Below are positions 51,359 through 63,721 of a stretch of 64,000 nucleotides of DNA, in pieces. Location: NCBI GenBank assembly GCA_023634235.1, contig JAMKCF010000001.1:29864920-29928919 (forward strand), given 5' to 3'. A program made the position numbers and the translations under genes. This DNA is from Pisaster brevispinus (lineage: Eukaryota > Echinodermata > Asteroidea > Forcipulatida > Asteriidae). Each line of letters begins with the position of its first letter. The stretch's first letter is position 1. Under the pieces are notes generated by a model. It saw only the letters and a program-made list of their open reading frames with translations. It did not search any database and was not told the DNA's origin.

Positions 51359-54225
51359 CTGTGAAAAAAAATGATGGTTCGGACCAAAGAATTCATATTG
51401 GTGTATGGGAGACTGTTGTCATGATCATAGCAGGCCTGTGGCTGTATGTGGACTTACGAACTCTCACCCAGTTACTGCGCGCATGCACACTAGCCATCAC
51501 ATTGAACAGGGCGCTATCATTATTATATTGTTATGTGACGGCAAGTGCGTAGTTCATTTCATTATTCATAAGTTCTAAAATGTCCCATCTGTCTTATTTT
51601 TTGCTATGTCGTTTCTGTTTTGGTTTTATTGTTCCTTTCTTTGCATTGAATTGTAATTTTTTCTTGTATTGTTGAGGTCGAATAAATAATAATAATAATA
51701 ATAATATATTGTATTTGTATAGCGCCTACTGCAGGCCAACCTCTAAGCGCTTAACATTCATGTTTCCTGCAAGGTATGTGGGGCTTCGTTTGAAGTATGA
51801 GACCTACTCCTTTACATAGCACCATGTAATGGTTTACAAGGTGCTGTGGCGCAATATGCAGCCGATCAAACCAGAAACACCGGGGCGGACCCCTTCTCTT
51901 TTCGATAAGTGCACTGGGTTCTTTTTCGTGCGTTACACAACACACGGGACCAACGGCTTTACGTCCCATCCGAAGGACGAAGCAATCATGGTTAAGTGTC
52001 TTGCTTAAGGACACAAGTGTCACGACCGGGGCTAATAAATAAATAATAATAACTATGAACAAACTGACGGCTCTCCTCGAAGCCAGCACTCCTCCCAAGA
52101 AAAAGATGTTTCCACCTACATGTACTTGCATGTTATCTTTATCGTGCGTCTGCATGTGGATGTTGAGGGCGCTCCGTCGCTTGGCGGCGTACTGACAGTA
52201 CTTGCATTTGAACGGTCTCTCCCCGGTGTGCTTGCGGATGTGGATGTCCAGCCCCTTCTTGTCCACACACGAGAAAGTACACATTGCACACTTGAAGGGG
52301 CGGATCCGGGAATGCTTTGCCATCACATGTTTCTGAATCAATGAGAGGAAAGTGAAAATGGGTAATTAATAGACATGCTTAAGCACAAAAATTTGCTAAG
52401 CACATTAAAATGTTGCTTACCAGAATAAGGTTACCAGTTAAACTACCATATCACGTGTACAATTTGTGACTGGTATCCTGCTCATTTCTGCTTAGCAGGA
52501 AATTGTTATGCATTATTTTCTGCTTAAGCAGCTCTATGAAATTGGGCCCAGGGGTGGATTTCACAAAGAGTTAAGACTAGTCCTAACTTGGGACTAGCCT
52601 TAAGTTTTTAAAAACTCCTAGGACTAGTCCTAAGTTAGGACTATCTTTGTGAAATCGACCCCAGAACTTATTTTACAAGACCAGAATCTAAACGAGTTGA
52701 ACAAGCACTAAGAGAAGGTTTATCTCATTTATCTCATCTGGAAGTATACAAAGCACCGGTGTTGACCAGTACCTGAGTACCATTTTGATAGTACTTGTAC
52801 TTGGCTAGAAAAATACTTATATTTGAGTCTTATATAGCGCACGTGTCCACCAGTACTGGCGCTGAAGGTGCAGGGACAAAGATTAACACTTTTTAAGACA
52901 GGTTTTTGAGTTTATAAATTATGAGACCCATTTACATAGCACCTTGTCAGGGTTTACACGGTGCTGTGGTGCACTCGGCAGCCACTGCCAAAAACACTGT
53001 AAACAAACCCCTTCTTTTAACAATTAAGTGGAACTGGGTTCTTTTACGTGCGTTACACAACACACGGGACCAACGGCTTTACGTCCCATCCGAAGGACGA
53101 AGCTATAATGGTAAAAGTGTCTTGCTCAAGGACACAAATTATGTCAAGACCAGGACTCGAAGAAACGTCTCTGCTAATCAGAATTGTGTATGGGTGTTTG
53201 ACGTCTCGTTACACGCTAAAGTTTGCCCCAACCCATGCGCTATAGCAATTGTCTCTAGTGTGAGGAATATTCAATTTAAGCGTTAACATGTCATAAAAGC
53301 ATAAAAGCAAGTCATTGTACTAGAAACCTGAAACTATCTAACTCAAATATTGCTTATTGCGCATGTTGGGTCAACTCCACTTGCCATGACCCCAAACCTA
53401 ACCTCCACCACCAAAAAAACAAACAAAACAAAAGTAAATATATATATCACAAATAACCTTGAGAGTGCTTCCATCAGAACTTGCATAGCTACAGATTTTA
53501 CACTTGTACGGCTTTTCACCGGTGTGCTTGCGCATGTGGACCACAAAATTGTCTTTTTTCTTTGTGCTGTACCCGCAGTGTTCACAGACGAGTGGGTTGA
53601 GCGCGTTCTTGTGCAGAGGTGATGAGAAGTGCTTGGTCAGGCGTTCGGCGCTCACAAACTTTTTGTCGCAGAGCTTACAGTAGAAATTCGAGTCGTGGGT
53701 TGCTCTGTGAATCACCATGCGCGCTTCGTACGAAGTATTGTAATCGCAGTCGCTACACTGGTAAAGTTGTTTGATGTTCATGTGTTTTTTGGACACGTGG
53801 TACTTGACCCCTGCCCTGGTCGCTAGGGCCTCCCCGCAAATCTCACATAAGAACTCTCGCAGGCGCTTGTGTTTTTTGTGGATGTGGCGCTCGAGATCGG
53901 TGCGCTGTTTGTAGCGCGCCCCGCAGGTTGGACAGGCGAACTTCTTGTGTCCCCTATAGGGGCGTTGACCGAAGGGAGAGGCAATGCCGAGGGACTCTCC
54001 GGTGGGGATGACGGCCTGGCTCCGACGACTCTTCCTGAATTGGATCGCCGTGGGAGGGTCGTCCCCTCGGCCGTGATGGAGGACAGTGATTGTGGTCGCC
54101 CTCGGGTTGGACTTGGACGCCGTGTTGGCAATCTCCTGAATGTCTATATTTGTCATCTGTGACAACCCGAGACCGATTTGCACGGCGGTTGGCTTTATGA
54201 CCTCTTCCGTCATTGGTCCATCTTT

Positions 54226-54259
<34 letters not shown>

Positions 54260-55341
54260 CCACCATGGTTACTATAACTATCAACAGCATCATCATTGTC
54301 CAAATGGCCTTCCTCTCCACTGTCCCTTTTTTCATCGATTTTGAGTGTCTGGGCTAACTCTTCTTCATCAACCGTCGTCGTCAAACCTCCTTTCGAATGG
54401 CTCGTTTCCACGTCAAGGGTTGCCACTAGGTCCGAATCAAGTACTTCAGCGCCCGCAGTTTCCGGATTCACGGCGTTGCTGTGTGGATTTTGATTTCCGT
54501 TTTCCTCAATGCGTGCAATACTCACTGGGAATGGATCCACAAGATCCGGTTTTGAAGTCTCCGGGTCCCCCTTGTTACTTATTCCCATTAATAACTCCAA
54601 AGCGTTCACGGCCGATGCGGCGACAATAGGGTGAGACTTATTCAAAATGTCACTCTCAACCGCTGTGCTACTGATTGGGGGTGATTGTTTTGATTGATGC
54701 ACTGGAACGGCAACCAACTGCCCAGGCATGTCTGACCTTGTAGTAGTAGTAGTCGTTACCAATTGAGGGATCACAGTTGTATCGACACCTGTTTGCATAT
54801 TTATCGCCATGGAAGATGCTGCTTGCGTCTGGTTCACATGAACAACTGTGTTTTCTCCACTATTTTGTATACCTGTTCCAAAATTATTAGGAGTTGGGTT
54901 GGACCTTGTAGTAGTGGTCGTAGTAGTAGATGTTAAATCCACATGATTGCTGACGAAATGCTTCTCAACCATGTGCGATGCTATAATCGACTTAGCCGCA
55001 GTGTGGAACCGGCAGAGTTTACAGCGATATACCTCCACAAGAAAAACATCGATGTGGTCGCTGTAAGTTTCGAAGAGCTTGGACTGCTGTGATGTTGGCG
55101 GCTGCGTCTTCAAAGTCATGTATTTCAACGTCTGAATGGGGACCATTGTCGACATGTTGATGGCGGCCGGCCTGGCACCGACCGTGTTATGAGCGGGCAA
55201 CACTCCGATCGGCACCGGGAGAACTTGAGCTGGAACTGGTAGACCCGCCTGCTGCGGCGTTCGGTGCTGCTGTAGATTTGTTCCCGGTGCAGTCGCACTT
55301 TCATCGGCATCACCGTCCAACTTTGCCTGCCTTGTCGCCAT
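51140..55341 (-). CDS. Nine-finger C2H2 zinc-finger protein, 3 coding exons
   Basis: A probable nuclear DNA-binding regulator. Coding exons in transcript order are 55341-53458, 52332-52120 and 51358-51140, 772 codons including the stop. Finger 1 stands alone near residues 107-128 (CKLC to HMVEKH). A long low-complexity part follows, with Thr runs, acidic DDDD tracts near residue 370 and Ser/Gln-rich stretches. Fingers 2-9 are clustered at about residues 468-691 with TGEKPYKC/TGERPFKC linkers; finger 7 is split by an intron after STLK. The last exon encodes a Gln/Thr-rich tail (IETVGQVVIETSN, TQGQIMHPAG). The start ATG at 55341 is the first in frame. The middle exon donor could be CAT|GTAGGT (chosen) or CAA|GTACAT six bases earlier. 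I do not recognise a specific orthologue. It is convergent with NUP62. Confidence 0.85.
51690..52035 (-). repeat. SINE A relative, minus orientation
   Basis: Begins with (AAT)n and TATAGCGCCTACTGCAGGCC, then GCACTGGGTTCTTTTTCGTG, ACACAACACACGGGACCAAC and GGACACAAGTGTCACGACC. A similar copy without the tail is at 52905-53170. Both lie in introns of the zinc-finger gene or between its exons. Confidence 0.75.
52120..52332 (-). CDS. Zinc-finger gene, coding exon 2
   Basis: Encodes KHVMAKHSRIRPFKCAMCTF then HIRKHTGERPFKCKYCQYAA and SALNIHMQTH: the His pair of finger 7 and all of fingers 8 and 9. Acceptor ATTCAG; phase 0 at both ends. Confidence 0.88.
52372..52552. repeat. GGGCCC-family MITE copy
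   Basis: TGCTTAAGCACAAAAATTTG, ACTACCATATCACGTGTACA and GCAGCTCTATGAAATTGGGC. Confidence 0.8.
52553..52665. repeat. Short foldback with ACTAGTCCTAA arms
   Basis: GATTTCACAAAGAGTTAAGA, CTAGTCCTAACTTGGGACTA and the inverted AGTCCTAAGTTAGGACTA to CTTTGTGAAATCGACCCC. Confidence 0.85.
53458..55341 (-). CDS. Zinc-finger gene, coding exon 1
   Basis: 628 codons from MATRQAKLDGDADESATAPG to SSDGSTLK, donor GTTATT. It includes fingers 1-6 and the Cys pair of finger 7. A CAT trinucleotide run at 54227-54261 encodes the poly-Asp tract and may vary in length between individuals. Open reading continues about 20 codons into the intron, which is not coding. Confidence 0.88.
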
Positions 55342-56495
55342 TCTGCTAGAATTTCCCTCAAAATCGTCCCTGTTTTTTCAAAAAAAATCACCGAGGTTAC
55401 TGCAGATTGTTAAGTGTTCCAATTTACCGCGATCTGATGTTTATTTTCAGAAACGTGAGAGTGTTTTGTTTTGGGGGATTTTCGAGCAACATAAGGGGTC
55501 TTGGGCCCGTGCTTGCAAAATTCAACATGGCTGCGGAGGCGTGTCAGCGCGCGCACCACATAATTCATTTGCATAATTTATTCAAAGTTGATGACCGATT
55601 TTCCTGGTGGTGGTGATTTGTTTCTGTTTAATTATCTTTTACTTCAGTTGTGCAAAACGATTCGTCCTGTACTTTTGAGCTGCTTATTGAAAAAAGGGCT
55701 AGCTGCTTGTCATAAACTTTAAAAGGTACTTTTACCCCCCAAGTTGCCTTGCTCTATGCATGGAGTAAGGAAATCCTACATGCATGCATGCTCTATGGCT
55801 GTCCGCCTATCTCTTTCCTCACGATGGAGGTAGAAATAAAAAAAGAGGTTAAACTCCCTGCAAAAGCAAAGTTTTTTAGTTTAAAAAAAAGAACCTTAAA
55901 CAAAGCGTGTGAATATCGCCGTTTTAATAAGCACCTGGGCATTGCAATTGACACTTGGATAATTGTAAACCAAATTTTGATAGAAAACAAATTAAATTAA
56001 ACAAATTAAATCAAATTATAGAACAATCTAACATACCATTCATTCAGTCATCACACCAAACAAATCAATGCACATTATAAAGCGTAGTAGCCTACGGCTG
56101 TTTACTGCGCTAATGTTCAGTTAAGCTATGGCATGCAACTTTGGCATAAAAGACAACCAAAAGTGTGGTTTTTAAAAAATTATGTTGTAACTCATAATTA
56201 CTACAACTATTTCGGTGTCGATATAATCTCCTTTGATAGAGAGTTGTTTATCGTTGTACTTCACAATCATGTACTTTGAAAGTAAACAATTTATAACATT
56301 TTGATATATACTCCATGAATTTGTAAAAGTTCTTGATATTTCTTTCCAACTAATTAACAGAAGCTGTAGTTTACAATAATTGTTCATTCCTTCGTATTTA
56401 CATAAATTAACAAGTTGTCCCATTCCCATTCAACATGCTCATGATCATCTAGTCAGTCTGTTCAAGAATGTGACGTCGTATGCAAGGGGTCTCAT

Positions 56496-56699
56496 AGTCT
56501 TGGTCCAAGACGTCAGTGATCGATAATGGATAGTGAACGCACTCGTAGTAAACCGTAATAGCGCGCCCTCATACGGCATGATTTAACCAACTTGACTGGC
56601 TCTCACTAAGTTGGTTAAATCATGCCGTATGAGGGCGCTACTACGAGTGCGTTATAATACACTATCCATTATTGATCACTGACGTCTTGGACCAAGACT
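56496..56699. mobile_element. 204-bp foldback with 11-bp target duplication
   Basis: Ends AGTCTTGGTCCAAGACGTCA and TGACGTCTTGGACCAAGACT. The arms pair for about 95 bp around a 14-bp loop (56584-56606 region). The element is bordered by perfect copies of AGGGGTCTCAT at 56485-56495 and 56700-56710. Confidence 0.9.
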
Positions 56700-58194
56700 A
56701 GGGGTCTCATTGCACATCGCGCATACAAGGCAGTGTGTCTGCCTAGTACACAACTCTATGAAATTGGTTCACCAATAGTTTGCAGATGTGCGAATATAAT
56801 TAGCATTTTTTATAGGAAAGGCTAATTGTATGATGCATTATTAATTATAGTTCCTTGCATTTTGTTTTAGGGGGGGGGGTCTATTGAAGTTGAAGGACTC
56901 ATGACAAAGTCATAAAAATAGTAAGTATTATGTTTTATTGCTATCAATTAGCCCCACAAAAAGAAATGTAAAAATTACCACTTCATAGACCTTTAGCAGG
57001 ACAAAGTCTCATGTAATTGTTTACCCATTTTCGTTGTGCTTTTTGCCTCTCCCTCTCTCTCTCCCTCCCCCCCTCCCCCTCTCTCTCTCAATCTCTATTA
57101 ATGTCCCACTTGACTTCTTAAGTTACTTGTATATCTGTTTTATGTGTTGTGTTGTCATTTAGCCTTCGAGAAAAAAAACTCTGATAGGGTCGAAACGCAG
57201 GCCATTAACTATTGTTTGCATTTACTTTATAAAATTGCTAGTTTCCACACAACTCCCCGAGTGTCTTGTCTTGTCTTGATAGATACTGCACCAAAGCCCG
57301 TTTTCAGGGGTCACACGGGTAGTGTTTTTATGTTGCATATCACGGGTAGGTAGGGCGATACAATGCTCTTTGTTTTGCAGTTTGCGTCTGCAAAAGTCAA
57401 ACGAAACAGATAATTGTTTTTGAAGGGTATTTTATGCCATATCTGATGTCCATACCCGATTGCCGCAAATATATTGAACTGATCATGCGCACTCTCTTGG
57501 CAACGATGCAAAACAACGTCTGCTCTAAAAAAAAAAGTCACTGCATTTTCAACGTACAACAACAATCAACGGGACATTCTTGCATATAAAGTTGCATTCA
57601 CAAAATATCGCCTTGCAAAACAATCGACACGTGGAATTAAGAGAACTGTTTGTGGACTACGCATTCAAATAGTGCACTAGAGATTTTTTATTTGATGAGC
57701 TACAGAAGTCTTTGAAGCTTGTGCAATTGCTGCTCCAAGTTTGGTAAGCGAATATTTTCGGGTCTTCTTACCAAAATACAAAACAATTTCTGCACATTGC
57801 TGCTTTGCTGTGTAAAATGCATTGCATACGTTGTTCGCACGGACGCAAGCATTGCAGGCAGGTTGCATCATGGAATTGCAACAAAAAAAAACATATGTTG
57901 AGTGTAGTCATGGCAGTGGTCGAATTTGCTCAATCTCTCGATTGAGATCATGCATGTTTTGCCTCGTTTTTCACCTCGAATTTATGGTGATTTGTGGGGT
58001 CTTTATTACTATTATTAGCAATGGAAATTCTTTAAATGTTAAAATAATAATTGATATTTTGTAGAAAGATTGAATTGAAGATGTTGTTGAAGATTTACTG
58101 AGTGAACAAACATAACATACAATCTGTAATGTATTCGGTCGACTAGTGTTAGTAAGTATGACCGAAGATGTCAAAATTTCGAAAAAAGGAGTAT

Positions 58195-58372
58195 CGTAAA
58201 CTTGGGTGTGATCCCTGGCTACATGGCAGCTAATGGTTGAATGGCTTCTGACTGGCACCCCCGAACAAAGATATTGACATAGGGCTGGATAGCTCAGTTG
58301 GTAGAGCGCCGGTACATTAATCTGGAGGTCGTTGATTCAAGTCCTGTTCCAGTCAATTTTTCTTTGTGAGTA
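58195..58372 (+). repeat. SINE B, plus orientation, intact cloverleaf-like head
   Basis: The body (TGGGTGTGATCCCTGGCTAC, CTTCTGACTGGCACCC) precedes a tRNA-like unit at 58283-58354: acceptor GGCTGGA/TCCAGTC pairs with one wobble, D arm TAGCTCAGTTGGTAGAGC, T arm GTTGATTCAAGTCC. It looks like a tRNA-derived unit rather than a functional tRNA gene, because every copy is embedded in the same repeat. Confidence 0.75.
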
Positions 58373-58679
58373 CATAAACGTACTGAATTTACAGTTCATA
58401 ATACCCTCATTCCTGGTGCCAAACGTTTTTTAAATTTTTAGCACAATTTTAGAATCATGTGGTAAATCTTAGTCAATTCTTTTCCTTCACTCAGAAGAAA
58501 ATCTATTTGTTCATAAACTATCATCATTGGAATCTGAATCAGTACAAGTTAATTAAAAAATATAAACAAATAAAAATAAAGCAAAAATTAGTCATTAGTT
58601 GGGGCCAGTTTATATTAAGGTATTACGATTCACAACAAATTTCTTAATTGAATACCAACAGCAAGGTTTATGACTGAGC

Positions 58680-58955
58680 AGGGCCCAATTTTATAGAGCT
58701 GCTTAACGGCCGATTTTCTGCTTACTGTGCGATTTCCATTTCATAGCGCTGCTAAGCGGAAGCACACGAAAAGGCATGCTAACCTTCCAGTGCTTTCTGT
58801 ATGAAAAGGAATGCAGAACAATGCAAATCCATGGTGAACGCGCAAGATGGCTGCTTAATTTTCGCTTAGGCTTTTAAAAGCAAATTTGTCTGCTATAGAT
58901 AGTTACATTTAGCTCGAAAATTTGCAATGCTAAGCAGCGGTATGAAATTGGGTCC
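58680..58955. repeat. GGGCCC MITE, long subfamily
   Basis: AGGGCCCAATTTTATAGAGC, TGCTTAACGGCCGATTTTCT and CATTTCATAGCGCTGCTAAG, ending AGCAGCGGTATGAAATTGGG. Same subfamily as 10486-10745. Confidence 0.8.
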
Positions 58956-59629
58956 AGATGGGAGGTATTGGGATGTTGAAGCCCCACCCCTCTCTGGTTA
59001 CGACACTAGGGACTTTGTGCACATTAATATTTGTGCTAACATTTGGTTGCAAGATGCATATCTTAGTGAAAGAAGTCACCCCCTGTTGGCTATTAAGGCT
59101 AATAATAAAATTGCACCTTGCTTTCACGCTTGGATATCAATTTCCAATTTTAAAGCAATCAGTCTTCCTGTGATAGTTGGTTTGCTTATTGCTATGTTTG
59201 CAACCGTGAGCGTCTCTTTTTGTAATCTTCCCCAATCTTGTTTGTTTCATTTCCGTCAAGCCATAAGTTGATTTATGGGGGACACTTAAGTGAAAAGAAA
59301 CTCACAATTCCTGCAACTGTGTCATTAATTTCAATCAGTAACTTTTTTTTACGCCAAGAAAGGAGGGTGACAGGTCCCTTGCATTAGAATCTGTTTTTTC
59401 CTTTAGCAATATCTGGGATGTATAACAAGATGTCCTGCAGTGTAATGCCCCTTTTTGACACTACAGAACTAACTCTCAAGAGATAAAACCCCCTTAAAAC
59501 CCTATTGGAGTAACCCTAGAATTACACAATTATGCAGGAAGGCTCCACCAGTTACTGGCTCCCCAGTATGCAGTAAGCCAAACAGTTTGATTGACAAACC
59601 TAGCACATCAGGCTGTCAGCAACACATCA

Positions 59630-59800
59630 GGGCCCAATTTCATAGAGCTGCTTAAGCAAAACAATTTGCTAAGCACAATAAAATTTTGCTTAGCAGAATA
59701 AGGTTACCAGCCAAACTACCATGTCACGTGTACAATTTGTAACTGGTATCCTGCACATTTATGCCTAGCAGGAACTTGTTTTAAGCATTATTTTCTGCAT
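59630..59800. repeat. GGGCCC MITE, 3' truncated
   Basis: Starts AGGGCCCAATTTCATAGAGC, has ACTACCATGTCACGTGTACA and stops in TATTTTCTGCAT before the terminal arm. Confidence 0.75.
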
Positions 59801-60060
59801 GCACAAAAAACAGATGGGTCCACTTTATCAGAGGGTTAGATCCGAGTAATGTCTGTTTGTTTACATAAAATTTTGTGCCAGAGTATATTGAGTGAAAACA
59901 TTTTTCAGCCCCTCCAAAAACAAAGCCGACACAACTCTGGGACCTGATTCCCTGCTGTGTATGTGGAATGGTCCAGTCTAGGATATCAAGGAGTTTGACT
60001 CCCCCAGAACATTGCACTTTGGAGAAAACAGTGAAATAATCAAATGTGCCATGGCAAGTC

Positions 60061-60276
60061 AATCGGGGATCGGAGTCACGTGACTCATAGTGGGTATACA
60101 ATGTAAACAAACCAAGCTAGCAATGCACAGTGAGCATGGAAAAGCATGGCTGCTTCCCACCTTACGGCAGAAGCGTTCGGAAGCAGCCATGCGTTTCCAT
60201 TCACGCTGTGTGTTGCTTGCTTGGTTTGTTTACATTTTATACCCACTATGGGTCATGTGACTGCAGTCGCTGATTG
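60061..60276. mobile_element. 216-bp foldback
   Basis: AATCGGGGATCGGAGTCACG pairs with the right end TGACTGCAGTCGCTGATT (imperfect). Inner arms ATGTAAACAAACCAAGC and GCTTGGTTTGTTTACAT and the pair GGAAGCAGCCATG/CATGGCTGCTTCC are near perfect around a 21-bp centre. Confidence 0.85.
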
Positions 60277-62404
60277 TGTTTATTACATGTATAACCCTCA
60301 TCACCACCTTATATCGTTTCAAACATTGACACAATTTTTCCTCTGGGAAAATTAACACTCAGATGCTAACATTGGGTTTATCTCACATTGTAACCAGGCC
60401 CTACTCCCAAGCAGGGGTACACAATGGCCACAATGTATTTCCCCAGGAAATGTCTATTTCCCGTTGGGGATGCTGAAGGGGCAAGGAGGTGTGCCAGTGT
60501 TAGCAATTCGGAAATTAAAGTGTGGAAAAAATTCCACCAAATTTTCTTGGGAATTTCCTAGGAAATTCGTCTAGGGCAGGCCTGATGTGCATGAAGGCAA
60601 CTGGGGCACTTACCTGGTCATTACCTGGCCTTTGTTGCCCCTTGAAACATTTGTATAGAAACTTAGCGGTCCCCGTTACAAAAGAGAAAGCGCCTTGGTG
60701 CCCTTGCCCTTTCATCAGGCTTATTACACTACAGGCTCGATGCTTCGCTCTTGAATGGGCAAGGGCACCAGGGCCTGTAGTGTGAAAGGGGCTTTAAATA
60801 GAGATTTTCTTGAAGTCTTAGCCCTGTTTAAATACAGAGCTCTGTTTTCGCATTTGAAGGGGCACAGCAATTTACCTCCGGTAAGGGGCACTTCTTTGAG
60901 GAAATTTGTATTTTGTATCGAAACTTTGCAGAGGGCACCACAACAATTGATGTGGGTCCCTTGGGTTAGATAAAAGCCTGTTAACACATTGTTGTCATCT
61001 TTTACACAACAACCACAACAGTACTCCCCCTTAACAAATAACAGTGGTCGAATGCCGGTTAAAACACATGAGCAGGCTTCTCCCCAGGTTTTTTCAAAAC
61101 TGTGGGGCATTCTGGACCAATTTTTTTAAATGTTTGGCCGAAGCACGCTAAATTGAAACAACATCTTTGGAATGTTTTCTACTTGGTGTTTATCTTGGCT
61201 TTAAAAGCTCTACTGTGCAATTTGGAGCATTCTTTATGGTTTTTCTCTTGATTTTTTTTAGAAAAAAAAATAATCATAATAAATTGTTAATTTTTTTTTT
61301 TAGCCTATTATTTGCGTATCGGCCGATATTTGCGTGTATCGGCACACAATTCCCACGTATCGGCCCTATGCGCTAATGTACCTTGTACATGGGGAGAATC
61401 CTGATGAGGACCAGTCAAAAATCACTCCAAGTGGTCTGGCTGGCTAAATCAGTGTTGGAAAGCATCCCTAATTAATTTTGAAATATTGGCCAGTGATAAA
61501 GCCTTTGGACTAGTGAAATGACAAGCTAACTGGTCCTGCCGGCTAGTCACTGAAAAAGTTACGCCGGGCAAACCCTGCACAAGATATTTCTGTGTCATTA
61601 AAGTTTCAGACAATAATTAAGTTGCAGTGAAACTGGATCAGGGAGGATGTGGTGAAAGATTTATGCGGCATTCCTCTCAGATAAAAATGATTAAAAGGAA
61701 AGTACAGTGTAGTACGTTGATTATCTTACCCCCTTTGATACATTGAACTTTCATCTTTTACACAAAACCCATAAGGCATATGTAAGGAATTACACAACGT
61801 ACTGTTTCATTAAAGTTTGTACAGAAGTCATTTGTAGTGAACCTGGATATTAAAGGGGGCTTGTGGTGAAAGATTTATGACTCATGAGGAAAAATTGACT
61901 GAAAGAAAAGTATGCTGATTCTTTTTTAAGAAGAACAGATGTTCGTTTCGTTATGATGGCGTCAGATGTATTTTATCATCTTTATATAAAATGGTTTGAC
62001 TATAGAATTTCTTGTCAATAATGAATCCTTTGGTGGTTGGAACAGGTGAAGAGCTAGGGTGGGTGTGTAAAAAGAAGAGTCAATCTTTTGTTGCTATACT
62101 GTTCAGTCACCAACGCACCTCGAGAAACATGTTTTTGACGTGAAACTCACAGTCTATTGACAAGTTGAGACAATGTTCTCAGAAAAAGTCCTTAGTTTTG
62201 CACCTTATCAGTGGTGTGTGTTTAGCCAGCAAGATGCCAACATTTTACTTGGGTGTGATCCCTGCTGGCTACATGGCAATTGCAGGTTGAATACCTTCTG
62301 ACTGGCACCCCCCAAACAAAGAAATTGACGAAAAATAAAAGTTGTTTTGGCCCACCCGCCCACCCCATATATTGACAGACTGTTCAATTCTACTATAATT
62401 TGTT

Positions 62405-62650
62405 TTGACCCTTACACTGATGTGTATTAAGCACTGTATACACAGTACTTTCCCAAGTTCTGTGAAAAAAATACACAGGCAAATCACTCGGGTGGGTTTC
62501 GAACCTAAGACCTTTGCATTGCAAGAGCAGATGTCTTACCACTAGACCACAGGCAGTTCGAATACTAATGTTTTAACAGCGGGTACTGCAACGATGTTAA
62601 TTTTGCAACAGGGATAAAGAATAATTAGTTTTGACCCTTATACCGATGTG
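62405..62650 (-). repeat. SINE C copy
   Basis: ACACTGATGTGTATTAAGCA, ACTCGGGTGGGTTTCGAACC and TGTCTTACCACTAGACCAC. Confidence 0.75.
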
Positions 62651-63705
62651 CATTCACCCTATTCACTGAAGAAACAAAGAAGATGATAATTTATATCAAT
62701 GTTCAGCTACATTATTTCAAAAGAGTCCAATGGCTTTTCCTGGCCTCAAACATGAAACTTTGTAGTTTAATCAGAAAAATTTTGTCAAACACAAACATTT
62801 TATTATTTCTTTGTACTATTTTAATGAAAACTGAATTTCGATTTTCAATTATTTCCCTTGATGCACCAAAAATAAAAAAAATAAAAATTGTATACCTCTG
62901 ATTATTCTGTTTTATTATTAACAATTGTTATTACTACGGACGGTTTTGGTATTTAAGTATTTGAGGACCAGGTTCTGACTACAAAGTTCTTGAATTTTGA
63001 GGAAAACAACACTGAAAACAGTGTGTGCATTTAAGGCCAAACAAAACAAAATTTGTGTTTCCGGAAAAAAATGTTGAAACCCTTGTGACAGAAAACATTT
63101 TATCACATTTTATCACATTTTGTACACTAACCAACAGTCAGCACACTGCAATTAGCTGTTATTCATAAGAAAATCTCATAAGAATTGGACTCAAGACACA
63201 TTTACGAGCCAATTAAAAAACCGGCAGCACAGGCCTGTTGATTCTCTACTCTACACAACCTTGGGCCAAGGCTTTTGTTGATAAAAGGGCCCTATTTTAA
63301 CATTGTGTGCAATGCGGTAATTATGTGGGTGCTGCGTTGAATTTTCACCATAAATTTTCATCACCAATTTTTTTAACTCGAATTCATGAAAATGGTAAAT
63401 TGATGAAAATACTGTTATTACGAATAAAAATTAGGCCATGCGATCATTTAAACACACAATTTGGCAAAGTCCACATCCATTTTTGTCCCTTCTTTTTTTA
63501 TGCTTCAAAAATGTATACATTGTATAAAATGCAGGTTAGTGAAAATGGGCGGCTGAAAATGTTGGTTTATGAGACTAGTGTTTCGAGGCAAGCATTTATA
63601 ATTTCTTAAATTCTTAACGGGTTAGAGTCCAATAGAAAGTAGCAAAACATGTATGTAGTAAACTTTCAGAACAACCACGAAGAAATCTCTTTTGGGAGGA
63701 GTGTT

Positions 63706-63721
63706 GGTTCTGAAAAGAGCT
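63706..63721 (-). promoter_or_regulatory. Degenerate histone-type stem-loop in repeat copy
   Basis: Minus strand AGCTCTTTTCAGAACC, followed by AACACTCCTCCCAAAAGAGA as in the copy at 12940. The stem is weaker. The preceding CGGACGAGCAGAGTACAC matches GACGAGCAGAGTATAC in the other copy, so both belong to one dispersed repeat. Confidence 0.4.

Noticed and set aside
53398..53457. C-terminal extension of the zinc-finger exon ending in a Phe/Gly-rich tail
   Set aside because: This is read-through into the intron; a GT donor follows STLK and the finger is completed by the next exon (KHVMAKH).
57170..57200. Second hammerhead ribozyme at the GGGTCGAAACG motif
   Set aside because: It has GAAAC but lacks the CUGANGA core and a stem II; only the copy near 42795 has the full order.
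60146..60355. Short plus-strand ORF beginning MAASHLTAEAF
   Set aside because: It crosses the foldback at 60061-60276 and has no recognisable domain.
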